Positions 41,336 through 49,422 of a stretch of DNA of 50,430 nt are shown in pieces. The position numbers were made by a program, and so were the translations under genes. The notes beneath the pieces are model-generated. The model was not told the origin of the DNA. It searched no databases and saw nothing but the letters and a program-made list of their open reading frames with translations. The first letter of the stretch is position 1, and each line of letters starts with the position of its first letter. This DNA comes from an uncultured Bacteroidales bacterium (GTDB taxonomy: Bacteria; Bacteroidota; Bacteroidia; Bacteroidales; Muribaculaceae). The DNA is taken from positions 1-50,430 of the forward strand of contig CACYGX010000020.1 in assembly GCA_902774055.1 (NCBI GenBank), in the 5' to 3' direction.

Positions 41336-43472
41336 TGTTTTGTGTTTTGGAATTAAAGTTAGACTTATACTTATTTGAAAGTTTCTTTCCTTGGTTGAAA
41401 CGGATGGTCAGCGAAACATAACCTGTGCGGCCCGGGGTAGTCGTGCCCAGGTGCAGCCCGTGGGGCGTACGGTCGCAGTAGTTGAAGATGTTGTCCACGC
41501 CAGCCTCGACGCGCCAGGTGGTTGCTTTGAAATGGCCCAGGTCATGGGTCGTGGACAGGCGCCAGGTCTGATAGCCCTTGCCGTTGCCGTCGTCCTGATA
41601 GTAACGGGTGCTGGACATGCGGCCATAGATGCCCACGCCCAAGCGATAGTCGGCCGAGAATCGGTGACCCCACGTGGCAAACCAGTTGCCCTTGTGATGG
41701 GCCATGCCGTCGATGGTGACTTTGCGCATCTTGTCGTGGTTGGAGTCGTACTGGTTGGCGTCGGTATTAAGGTAACTGTATCCCAGCCCGAAAGCAAACT
41801 CACGCCACTTGTAATTGACATTCACGTCAACGCCATAGGTCTTGGCGTCCTCGATGTTCTGGTACTGGCGGGTCTTGACAGGGTCATATTGGATAATATA
41901 CTCGTCAGGAGCCTGATAGTTGGGAATGGTTACCAGCGTAATCATGTCCTTGACCTTATTATAATAGCCAGTGACGGTGATGTTCAGGCCGCGCCAGCCA
42001 TATTCTCCGCTCACCGAGAAGTAGTTGCTCGATTGCGGCTTGAGCTTGGTATTGCCCAGGTAGAGGTAGGTGCCACTCATCTGGCGCACGTAGCGGTAGA
42101 ACAGTTCGCGGATGGCAGGCGTCTTGAAACCTTGGCTCCAGGTGGCGCGCAACCGCCAAGCGTTGGCTGGTTTCCACATGACAGACACCTTGGGCGTGAG
42201 TTTTGTGCCAAACTGCTCGTTCTGGTTCAAGCGCAAGCCGGCGGTGATGTTCACGTTGTGGATAAGGTTGAACTCGTCTTGAACATAGACTGCTGCCGTC
42301 CAGTCGCTGGCCTTGCCGCCCTTGACACGTGTGGGGGCATGGAGCCAGTCATAGCGGAATTCCATGCCTGCGCTCAGGATATTCTCGTAGGGTAGGGTGA
42401 ACACGCCCTTCAGCGCCGCCATCGTGCGTTGCTGGTCGCTCTGCAACTCTTTCTGGCCAGGGAGATACGGGAAGTAGGGATAATAGGGCGTGCCAGCGCT
42501 CTTCTCGTAGTCCTCGACGAGCGTCGTAGCCGTGTAATAGTAGTAATAGGCATGGCGGTGCCAGTCCACGTCCAGCGAGATGTAGTCGGTCTTTGAACGG
42601 CTCCACTTGCCGCCGATGGATGCCGAGCCGTTGTGGTACTCCATGTCCCAAGTCTTCACGTCGTAGTGGGGATGGTGGCCGCTCACGCGGTAGATGCGTT
42701 TCCAATAGGTGCTGCCGTCGGCATAGAGTTCCACATTTTTAGTGGGCTGATAGGTCAAGCGCTCGGCGATTTGCCAATTGGTGTGGCGGTTCACCGTCTT
42801 GTTGCGGGAATCGGTGATGGGAGGCTCCGCCCCCTCGGTATGCTCGACCGTGGTGTTCTGCCAGCCGTCGCTGTGCTGCAGTTGGAAGTTGGTGTAGCTG
42901 CTGAACTTGCCGTAGTTCAATGCCAGACCATTGTGCTGGCGCACATCGCCATAACTGCCCAGACGGGTCGTGTTCTCAATCAACAATCCCTCCTCACGGT
43001 GTTTCTTGGTGATGATGTTGACCACACCAGCAATCGCATCCGAGCCATAGAGGGCACTCGATGCACCCTTTACAATCTCGATTTTCTCAATATTCTGTGG
43101 GTCAATCAGCGACAAGTCATTCTGGCCACCCACATCCCCGTGGATGCGCTTGCCGTCAATCAGGATCAGGATATAGCTGTTGCTCAATCCATTCAGCTGC
43201 ATCTGCGAGCCCATGTCATCCTGGTTGAAGGCAAACGACGCCGTGAGACCACCCAGGATGTCCTCGATGCTCTTGCCCGCATAGTCGCGCAGCATCTTGC
43301 TGGTAATCACCTCGGTCTGTACGGGCGCATCCTTCAGCAGGTGCTGCGTGCCAGTACCCGTTACCACTACCTCTGGCAAACTATCCTGCCGCCAGATGTC
43401 ATTCTGTGCATTGACAGCCGCAAACGCGCATAAAGCCAGCACTGCTGCCGTCAGTCTTTTTCTTTTCTTCAT
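41322..43472 (-). CDS. btuB: TonB-dependent outer membrane receptor (BtuB-like), receptor 2
   Basis: 716 aa from the ATG whose complement is 43470-43472 (MKKRKRLTAAVLALCAFAAVNAQ, signal peptide). The longer frame to 43565 runs into the untranslated leader and is rejected. TonB box-like LPEVVVTGTGTQ, plug blocks MQLNGLSNSYILILIDGKRI and IEIVKGASSALYGSDAIAGVVNIITKK, then the barrel. It is the first gene after the cobalamin riboswitch, which makes a corrinoid ligand likely. Its 3' end overlaps cbiK, so the two are translationally coupled. Confidence 0.9.
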   Translation of the reverse strand: MKKRKRLTAAVLALCAFAAVNAQNDIWRQDSLPEVVVTGTGTQHLLKDAPVQTEVITSKMLRDYAGKSIEDILGGLTASFAFNQDDMGSQMQLNGLSNSYILILIDGKRIHGDVGGQNDLSLIDPQNIEKIEIVKGASSALYGSDAIAGVVNIITKKHREEGLLIENTTRLGSYGDVRQHNGLALNYGKFSSYTNFQLQHSDGWQNTTVEHTEGAEPPITDSRNKTVNRHTNWQIAERLTYQPTKNVELYADGSTYWKRIYRVSGHHPHYDVKTWDMEYHNGSASIGGKWSRSKTDYISLDVDWHRHAYYYYYTATTLVEDYEKSAGTPYYPYFPYLPGQKELQSDQQRTMAALKGVFTLPYENILSAGMEFRYDWLHAPTRVKGGKASDWTAAVYVQDEFNLIHNVNITAGLRLNQNEQFGTKLTPKVSVMWKPANAWRLRATWSQGFKTPAIRELFYRYVRQMSGTYLYLGNTKLKPQSSNYFSVSGEYGWRGLNITVTGYYNKVKDMITLVTIPNYQAPDEYIIQYDPVKTRQYQNIEDAKTYGVDVNVNYKWREFAFGLGYSYLNTDANQYDSNHDKMRKVTIDGMAHHKGNWFATWGHRFSADYRLGVGIYGRMSSTRYYQDDGNGKGYQTWRLSTTHDLGHFKATTWRVEAGVDNIFNYCDRTPHGLHLGTTTPGRTGYVSLTIRFNQGKKLSNKYKSNFNSKTQNNDED

Positions 43473-43561
43473 TTGCTTTCCGTCACACCTGTTCCTGAGT
43501 GAACGTACTAAATTAATGTTAGCCTCTAGCCTCCAGTTCCCAGTCGCAATAGTTAGTGAAA

Positions 43562-43598
43562 CCAACTATTAACTGTTAACTGTTAGCTATTAACTGTT
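43562..43598 (-). repeat. AGTTAAT-type repeat between riboswitch and receptor 2
   Basis: On the - strand, directly after the riboswitch: AACAGTTAATAGCTAACAG, then TTAACAGTTAATAGTTGG. Period-7 units as in the other cob junctions. The rest of the leader (43473-43561) shows nothing further. Confidence 0.75.
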
Positions 43599-43599
43599 A

Positions 43600-43770
43600 T
43601 GGCAGGTCTTCTGACTTTTCCCCAGTCTGCTTTGCCTTCCCAGCCATGTCCTAGGCCAGTGACATTCAGTAAGCAGACCCTGTGTTTGAGGGGATTACAG
43701 CTGCAGGTACAGTTCCGGACTCTCACCGGATTCCCTTGCATCGCGATGGCTCAAACCACCCGATTACCAC
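43600..43770 (-). ncRNA. Cobalamin riboswitch
   Basis: The - strand carries the B12 box AAGTCAGAAGACCTGCC at 43601-43617, and upstream of it GGGAATCCGGTGAGAGTCCG and GAACTGTACCTGCAGCTGTAA, all hallmark segments of the class-I cobalamin riboswitch, plus TGTCACTGGCC. It sits about 130 nt upstream of receptor 2 and 13 nt downstream of a -7 promoter element. It should lower expression of the receptor-cbiK-receptor-cbi operon when adenosylcobalamin is plentiful. Confidence 0.96.
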
Positions 43771-43782
43771 AAAATTTCGCCG

Positions 43783-43790
43783 CAAAGGTA
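43783..43790 (-). promoter_or_regulatory. Bacteroidota -7 promoter element for the riboswitch-led operon
   Basis: The - strand reads TACCTTTG. Transcription would begin near 43776, just before the riboswitch aptamer. A CAAA complement (TTTG) at 43815-43818 could be a loosely spaced -33. Confidence 0.7.
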
Positions 43791-44278
43791 CAACATTCTT
43801 CCCCAACCACCAACCAAACCCCCAAAAAATCCAAAATAAAAAAGAAAAAGTGTGCAGAATATACATTGAAAAACATCTGATTTTCAGCATTTTATTGGAG
43901 TTGTGGCCCTGTTTTGATCTTGTCTCTGAAAACGTATTCGTTGAGAAGTTATTGCAATTCTCGGCTAGGAACGAGTTTAACTGATCATGGCTGATGGCTA
44001 TTTTTCAACGACTAGTCCACAACGATTGAAAAAAAGTCAATATCTTTGCCTGTTAGTTCTTCGAGGTTCGAGACCGACAGAACAGCATATTATACTCTTG
44101 TTCATTTGAGGAATTGGGATTTTTCTGCTAAACCAACAGGATGTGTAGTAACTCTCGCTGCATAGGTCTAAGTTGCTCTTGCATAGTTGGTTAAGGCTGC
44201 CAATGTCTTCAAATGAGAGTCTATTCAATTCGAGCATTTTATCACTAATATAGGAAAATGCTTGGTTTATCACCACAT
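43791..44278. other. Gene-free region between the riboswitch promoter and porU
   Basis: No convincing gene on either strand. A + strand TATCTTTG at 44041-44048 matches the -7 consensus and is followed at 44056-44083 by a small hairpin-forming stretch (GTTCT...AGAAC with inner GGT/ACC), which could be a small RNA start. There is no start codon nearby. The rest is AT-rich without clear structure. Confidence 0.4.
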
Positions 44279-47200
44279 TCAATCGGCTGGTATAGCGAGT
44301 TTTTGGGCTCTTGTCGTCATTTGCGCGCCATCGGCCGTGATTGTAGCTCGGTAGATGTAAATGCCGCCAGGCACACGCGTGCCACCGTTGTCCTGCATAT
44401 TCCATGTGACGGGGGTGACAGTGAACATGCCACTGTCACCAGACGGTCCACTCTGCCATACGCAGCGTCCCATCTGGTCATAGACCTCGATGGCCACGCT
44501 CACCGCGGCTCCCAGACGATGATGTAGCACATAGAAGGTCATATTCAAGCCGTCAAACGTGCAGTAGATATCAAGGTTCTCGGGGGCGGTAATCTCGGGT
44601 ACTGCGCTAGTTGTGTTGAAGGTAATGGTCTTCTTGCTCATGTTGTTGTACACGTCCCACACGCTCAAGGTCAGGGAGTGCATGCCCTCGGGTAAGTCGT
44701 TCAACTGGTAACTTATGCTCCCTAGTGTTCCCTGTTGGGCAGGCAAAGGGGTATAGTAATTCACCAAGTCATCGTAAATGGTATTGCCGTCGAGCGTGAG
44801 AGCCATGCTGTACTCACTGCCTGCCGGCGAGAGATTTACCCCGCTCTCATCGGCAATGGTCGCTAGCAGCATCGGTGACGGGTTGACGCCGTTGCCGTCA
44901 ATGAAGGATTCGTCATTCAAGACCATCGTGATGATGTCGGGACCGATGGTGTCGGGCTCCTGCACATCCCCATTGCCGTAGATGTAGAAATTGCTGTTGG
45001 AACCCTTCGCCTCCAGAGTGTTACGGCTATCGTAGGCATACAGGTTGATTAATGCAGGGCGGAAATTGTCGTACTTGTTGTTGACCTCGCTGGGAATGGT
45101 GACACGCACCGTGAACTCGCCGCCGACTACGGTATCCATGGTGATGGCGAGGCGGTCGGGACGGTCATCATAGGTGATTTTCTTGCCATCCCAGCCGTAG
45201 CCGTGGGTGGTCACCGATTGCTCCGGGCCATAGAGCGTCGACATGACGGTGCCATTGAAATCCGTTGCCACCTCTCCGTCCAGCCCGATAATCTTGCCGC
45301 CGAACTCTACCGCGTCACCGGCCCTGAACACAAACGCGTCATCGGCCTGGACGTCAACAGCCTTGCCATTGATTGTCTCGATGCGAGCAGTCATGGGGGC
45401 GTAAGCCAACCGCATGGCGGGATCGCCGAAGACAAAGAAGCGGAGCATATTGCTCGATGAGGTTGTCAATGTGTTCTTTGCCAACCTGATGATGTCGCCG
45501 ATGCGACTAGGGCGACCGCTCTCGTCTCCGGCAAAGATGTGGCGTGCCACCGCATTATTGAGTGCTCCGTTTGGGCTGACCAAGGCAAGCCTGGCGGGAG
45601 TGATGACCGCAATGGCGCCACCGTTGGCATTCAAGAAGATGCGCTCGCCGCTCGATACCGTAGCGTTGTCAAAGCGGCAAAACTCGCATGATGACGTATA
45701 CAACACGGGCAAATGGCTGTAATCCAGGAGATTCTCAACGTCGGAACTCGTCAGCAGTCCCTCGCTGGTCCACTCCTGGGGGCTGGCATGTCCATTGTAG
45801 TTCCACCACAGGACACCCTCGTTGAGGGTGCCGTACATCTTGTCACGCGCATCGGGATAGGTGCGTTTACCTCCCTCATACACGGCATCAAAGGCATCAA
45901 TGTACACGTAGTTGTAAGCCATATTCTCACCACCATGGGAACGGGCAGTTGCTATCATGGCATTGGACTGATTCATGAATACACCAGAATTCTCGTCATC
46001 GGCGACAAACATAATGCGGTTCTTCCAGTAGCCGTAATCGGGTTGGGTGATGTATTTCTCCAGCTTGTCTACAACAGTGTGTGCCTCGTCCTCGTTCCTG
46101 ACAATCATGCGACCCACGGCAATGTTCATCGCGTCACTTGGGTTAATGCCGCTGCCGTCGTCCAGCTTGGCGAAGAAGTCATCGGTGGTGAAGGAGCCGT
46201 ACTCGTCAGAGCTGTTTTCCGACTGCCAGGTGAGCAGCTTGGGATAATTGAGCAAGTTGGCATCAGAGCCTATCAGGCGGTTGTCGTAGTTGCCGCCGCC
46301 CAACAGCAGCAGGTACTGCAATCGGTGGCCGTCGTCACTCACGCCACGGTCATAGAACATCTTGCACAGCCGGCGGTAAGCCATCGCGTCCTGGGTACCA
46401 CTCGAGAACTCGTTGAACACCGTCTCGTGGTCGAGGACCAGCACACGGAAGCCGTCATATTGCTCATGCAGCGTCGCCACACGCTGCGCCTGCTCCATAT
46501 AGGCAGCAGGAGCAAGGATAATCATGTCGGGAGTCGCCTGGCCATGGATATTCTGATTGGCCACCTCTCCCACCAGCATGGGATGTGAATATGCGGCATA
46601 GGTTTCGTTAAATGCGATAAACTCGCGGCGCCCGTTTGCGGCAGGGCTGAACGCGGCGATGCCATCGGTGACTGTGACATTCTGTTGCACTAGTGCAAAT
46701 GGGCTGGTCACGTCCCACACGCGAGTGGTAGCAGTGCAGCCAGCAATCTGGTAAGTGGTGTCGGGGCTCGCCTTGTCCAAACCGAATGCCAAGTAACCGT
46801 TTTTCAACGCCAACTGGCGCTCATAGTTGACGGTAATGAAGTCCAGACGGGCTTCTTTCACCGTACCAGGGCAGCTATAATCGACCTGAAAAGAGAGTTT
46901 ATCGGTGTCGTCAAGGGTGAACGCTTTGAGCGATTTAGCTACCTTGAAATGTTCACGGGTCGTGTCACCGTACACGGGTTGAATGATGTCGCTGCTGAGC
47001 GGCGGTATCGGTGTGCCGTTGTAGCTGTAGTTCATGGTGCTGGCGGCAGCTGTCGTCTGAGCGGCAAACACGGGATATACCATGACCTTGGAGCCGTTTA
47101 CCAAGCCGTTCAGGTCAAAGTCGAACGTCTGGCAGTGGTTTACTGCAAAACTCTCGCCCAAAAATGTGCGCCCAGTCTTGCCCAAGTTGACGATTTCCTG

Positions 47201-47719
47201 CTCATGGTAGAGACGCTCGATATAGGTATTTTTAAAGGGTCCGTATGAGCCATTATCCGCTTTGGCGATGTCGATATCATGATAACGGGCATCGTTGGTG
47301 ACCAGGTAACATCCCGAGTTGGCATAGGGATGCTGCATCTGCACGTAGGGGAATATGTCGTTCAGTTTATCCCAGGTCGTAGGTCCCTGAGCGTAAAACA
47401 GGATGCGGTCGCTAGTGCGCACAACGGGCACCTGCGGCAGGTCATCGGAATAGTTGTCGCTTAGCATCACCTCACTCAGCGGCGCGCCACCGTAACCAAA
47501 TACATGAATCTGTGACAGGTCGGAGCCCAAACCCCAGTTACTGACGTCGGCAGCGGTAATCTGGCAAATGCCGCTCTCCTGGACGGCGATCTTGACCCAT
47601 TGGCCCTCAGCAAGCTTGCTGGTAGGCGCATAGTAATTCATGTCCAATGCTTCAGCACTGTCCGCGGTGATCGCCAGCACAGCAAGACACGCAACCAATC
47701 TAATGAAATATTTAACCAT
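44279..47719 (-). CDS. porU: Type IX secretion system sortase PorU (gingipain-like C25 peptidase)
   Basis: 1146 aa from the ATG whose complement is 47717-47719 (MVKYFIRLVACLAVLAITADSAEA, signal peptide). The longer frame to 47848 crosses the promoter and is rejected. The C25 peptidase domain holds LLLLGGGNYDNR, catalytic His644 in WWNYNGHASPQEW and Cys678 in LYTSSCEFCRFDNATVSSGE. The C-terminus is a type A sorting-domain-like fold (YDQMGRCVWQSG ... VPGGIYIYRATI). PorU cleaves sorting signals at the cell surface and attaches cargo to lipopolysaccharide. In many genomes porV follows directly; it does not here. Confidence 0.92.
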   Translation of the reverse strand: MVKYFIRLVACLAVLAITADSAEALDMNYYAPTSKLAEGQWVKIAVQESGICQITAADVSNWGLGSDLSQIHVFGYGGAPLSEVMLSDNYSDDLPQVPVVRTSDRILFYAQGPTTWDKLNDIFPYVQMQHPYANSGCYLVTNDARYHDIDIAKADNGSYGPFKNTYIERLYHEQEIVNLGKTGRTFLGESFAVNHCQTFDFDLNGLVNGSKVMVYPVFAAQTTAAASTMNYSYNGTPIPPLSSDIIQPVYGDTTREHFKVAKSLKAFTLDDTDKLSFQVDYSCPGTVKEARLDFITVNYERQLALKNGYLAFGLDKASPDTTYQIAGCTATTRVWDVTSPFALVQQNVTVTDGIAAFSPAANGRREFIAFNETYAAYSHPMLVGEVANQNIHGQATPDMIILAPAAYMEQAQRVATLHEQYDGFRVLVLDHETVFNEFSSGTQDAMAYRRLCKMFYDRGVSDDGHRLQYLLLLGGGNYDNRLIGSDANLLNYPKLLTWQSENSSDEYGSFTTDDFFAKLDDGSGINPSDAMNIAVGRMIVRNEDEAHTVVDKLEKYITQPDYGYWKNRIMFVADDENSGVFMNQSNAMIATARSHGGENMAYNYVYIDAFDAVYEGGKRTYPDARDKMYGTLNEGVLWWNYNGHASPQEWTSEGLLTSSDVENLLDYSHLPVLYTSSCEFCRFDNATVSSGERIFLNANGGAIAVITPARLALVSPNGALNNAVARHIFAGDESGRPSRIGDIIRLAKNTLTTSSSNMLRFFVFGDPAMRLAYAPMTARIETINGKAVDVQADDAFVFRAGDAVEFGGKIIGLDGEVATDFNGTVMSTLYGPEQSVTTHGYGWDGKKITYDDRPDRLAITMDTVVGGEFTVRVTIPSEVNNKYDNFRPALINLYAYDSRNTLEAKGSNSNFYIYGNGDVQEPDTIGPDIITMVLNDESFIDGNGVNPSPMLLATIADESGVNLSPAGSEYSMALTLDGNTIYDDLVNYYTPLPAQQGTLGSISYQLNDLPEGMHSLTLSVWDVYNNMSKKTITFNTTSAVPEITAPENLDIYCTFDGLNMTFYVLHHRLGAAVSVAIEVYDQMGRCVWQSGPSGDSGMFTVTPVTWNMQDNGGTRVPGGIYIYRATITADGAQMTTRAQKLAIPAD

Positions 47720-47817
47720 TGTTTTCGCAATTTTGAGATGTTTGACCCCATGTGAACTTCTCCAGGGAAAACATGTTTTACTATTACAGTAAATGTAGTA
47801 GTATTTAATACTTGTGA

Positions 47818-47825
47818 CAAAAGTA
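47818..47825 (-). promoter_or_regulatory. Bacteroidota -7 promoter element for porU
   Basis: The - strand reads TACTTTTG, with a GTTGG-type -33 about 20 bp upstream. The predicted leader is about 90 nt to the ATG at 47719. Confidence 0.6.
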
Positions 47826-48018
47826 GGTGCACCGATTGAAACTACCAACTATTTGGGGGACAATTCTCGGAAATATCCTTTTTTTTCTCATAAATAGCCT
47901 AATTGTTTTACACCTCCAGATATGACAAACGAAAAAATGGATGAATTACTGGCTGAAATCAGCCGTGCTCCACTGATAATTTGTCATATTATCACCCGAT
48001 TAGTATGTTATATCTCAA

Positions 48019-48055
48019 AAGGGGGGAATACAAAACGGCCTGATTCCCCCCCCTT
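48019..48055. other. G6/C8 hairpin in the porU - DUF3791 divergent region
   Basis: AAGGGGGGAAT (48019-48029) pairs with ATTCCCCCCCCTT (48043-48055; two extra C). The stem is about 11 bp with a 13-nt loop. It lies between divergent genes, where a terminator is not expected. The homopolymer runs make it prone to slippage. A short ATG frame from 47922 to 48062 crosses it but has no recognisable features. Confidence 0.6.
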
Positions 48056-48194
48056 CTCATGACGAGTTGAAAGCTGGCCCGATTCAATGGTTTATCACCC
48101 CTCTTGCCATCATTCATGCGAAATGAAATAGCAAAATAATGCTTTAATTCTGACAAAATGTTCCAATCTTGCACATTAATTTGCAAATAAACTG

Positions 48195-48202
48195 TAACTT
48201 TG
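48195..48202 (+). promoter_or_regulatory. Bacteroidota -7 promoter element for the DUF3791/DUF3990 module
   Basis: TAACTTTG matches TAnnTTTG, with CTTG at 48168-48171 as a possible -33. The leader is about 45 nt to ATG 48254. Confidence 0.6.
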
Positions 48203-48253
48203 CACATGAAAGTGTGCTGTGATGCATTATCAGCAAATAAAGAAAAACAAGAT

Positions 48254-48469
48254 ATGAGCAAGTACGAGATTCCTTTTTTGACAGCCTGCATTCGGGCGTT
48301 TGGCCGTCGGTTTGACATGACTCGTCAAGCTGCCTTCCGTTATTTGCATGAGCATAAGGGATTAGCGTTCTTGATAGAGTTCTATGACGTGGAGCATTTG
48401 CAGTCAATGGATGAAACGATAGATGACCTGCTCATCATATGTCAAAAGAATGGAGGAACCTTGGCATGA
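48254..48469 (+). CDS. DUF3791-family small protein
   Basis: 71 aa (MSKYEIPFLTACIRAFGRRFDMTRQAAFRYL...). The helix-rich pattern, with FLIEFYDVEHLQSMDETIDDLL, matches the DUF3791 family, which is found next to DUF3990 genes in gut bacteria. The start at 48254 is preferred over an upstream in-frame ATG because it gives the family N-terminus. It overlaps the next gene by 4 bp (ATGA). A role as antitoxin-like or adaptor partner is plausible but unproven. Confidence 0.8.
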   Translation: MSKYEIPFLTACIRAFGRRFDMTRQAAFRYLHEHKGLAFLIEFYDVEHLQSMDETIDDLLIICQKNGGTLA

Positions 48470-48952
48470 TACTTTATCACGGAACAAATGCGGACATTGA
48501 GCCAATAGACCTTACAAAGGGTTTGCGGTACAAGGATTTTGGCAAGGGCTTCTATTTGATCCTAATAGGGAAACCGCGTGCCGTATGGCACAAAAGAGAG
48601 CACGACTCTTCGGTGGAACTGCTACGTTGATTACTTACGAATTAAATGACTCTGCCTTGCAATCTGATTTGAAGGTGAAAGTTTTCCCCGAAAAGGCCAG
48701 CGTGGAATGGCTATTGTCGTAGATGCCAACCGTGACAGGAAGAGCCAACAGCCCGTGCATGACTATGATATTGTGATAGGCCCGATAGCTGATGACGGCG
48801 TCGTCTTGCAGTTGACTAACTACCGAGAGGGAATCTACTCACCAGAAGAGGCTGCCAGGTTGCTTCAGGACAGATATCTTGACCAGCAGTACTACTTTGG
48901 AACAGAAAAAGCACTTAGTTACCTCCATAAAACAAAAGTAGAGACGATATGA
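48466..48952 (+). pseudogene. DUF3990 protein gene, broken by two frameshifts
   Basis: The start MILYHGTNADIEPIDLTKGL, then YKDFGKGFYL, is clearly DUF3990, with H-Y-type motifs recalling ADP-ribosyltransferases. After FYL the family sequence moves to another frame (PNRETACRMAQKRARLFGGT, then ELNDSALQSDLKVKVFPEKA) near 48560. At about 48717 it shifts again to VDANRDRKSQQPVHDYDIVIGP and the C-terminus. Each break fits a one-base loss. About 160 residues would be restored. The flanking partner genes are intact. Confidence 0.85.
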
Positions 48953-49176
48953 GCCAGCCCACTCATCAACAAATAGCAACCTATCTGACTGATTACGCTC
49001 TGAGCGAATTGGTTAAATATGTCATGGAAGACACCGGCTGCACCATCGAGCAGGCAATGGAGCGTGTGTATAACTCACCATTAATTCCAGCCCTGCAAGA
49101 CGAAGAAAATGAACTATATGTCCAAAGTCCTGCCTATCTTTACGAACTGATGAACGGCTATTTCGCCGCAAACTAA
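48949..49176 (+). CDS. Small protein, third member of the DUF3791/DUF3990 module
   Basis: 75 aa (MSQPTHQQIATYLTDYALSELVKYVMEDTGCTIEQAMERVYNSPL...). A helical protein with no catalytic motif. It overlaps the DUF3990 frame by 4 bp and is probably part of the same operon. Similar short proteins accompany DUF3990 in other Bacteroidales and Firmicutes, to my recollection. Function unknown. Confidence 0.7.
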   Translation: MSQPTHQQIATYLTDYALSELVKYVMEDTGCTIEQAMERVYNSPLIPALQDEENELYVQSPAYLYELMNGYFAAN

Positions 49177-49183
49177 AGCCCTA

Positions 49184-49259
49184 AAATGACAATGAGTTTT
49201 AGCTAAAACTCGCAAATAATCTTTGTTTTAGCTGAAACTCATTGAGATTTATGTCATTT
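49184..49259. promoter_or_regulatory. Operator-like palindrome pair within a large inverted repeat
   Basis: GAGTTTTAGCTAAAACTC (49194-49211) is a perfect 18-bp palindrome. GTTTTAGCTGAAAC (49225-49238) is a near-copy 29 bp away centre to centre. The two are also inverted repeats of each other over 19 bp with one mismatch, and outer arms AAATGACA / TGTCATTT flank them. It could be a double operator for a regulator, or a terminator for the preceding small genes. The gene it would control downstream appears to be only a remnant. Confidence 0.65.
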
Positions 49260-49422
49260 GTGCTCCCCAAGCATCATCATTTCAAATTTGGCTTTTTTGA
49301 TGTTAGCAATAGCATTTGGAGCAAAGAGTTACAAAACAAACCGAGATATGATGAGTGGGGCACAGATGCTCCAATAAAATCAATGAGTAACTATCTGTGA
49401 ATTAGATAGTTGCTAGGACTCC

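Noticed and set aside
44055-44085. tRNA-like GGTTCGAGACC motif
   Set aside because: The T-arm-like string has no matching acceptor, D or anticodon arms around it.
44037-44405. 122-codon - strand frame overlapping the porU 3' end
   Set aside because: Composition is not protein-like, most of it runs opposite or out of frame with porU, and it has no family features.
47922-48062. 46-codon + strand frame before the DUF3791 gene
   Set aside because: It crosses the G6/C8 hairpin, has no recognisable motif and no clear promoter at the right distance.
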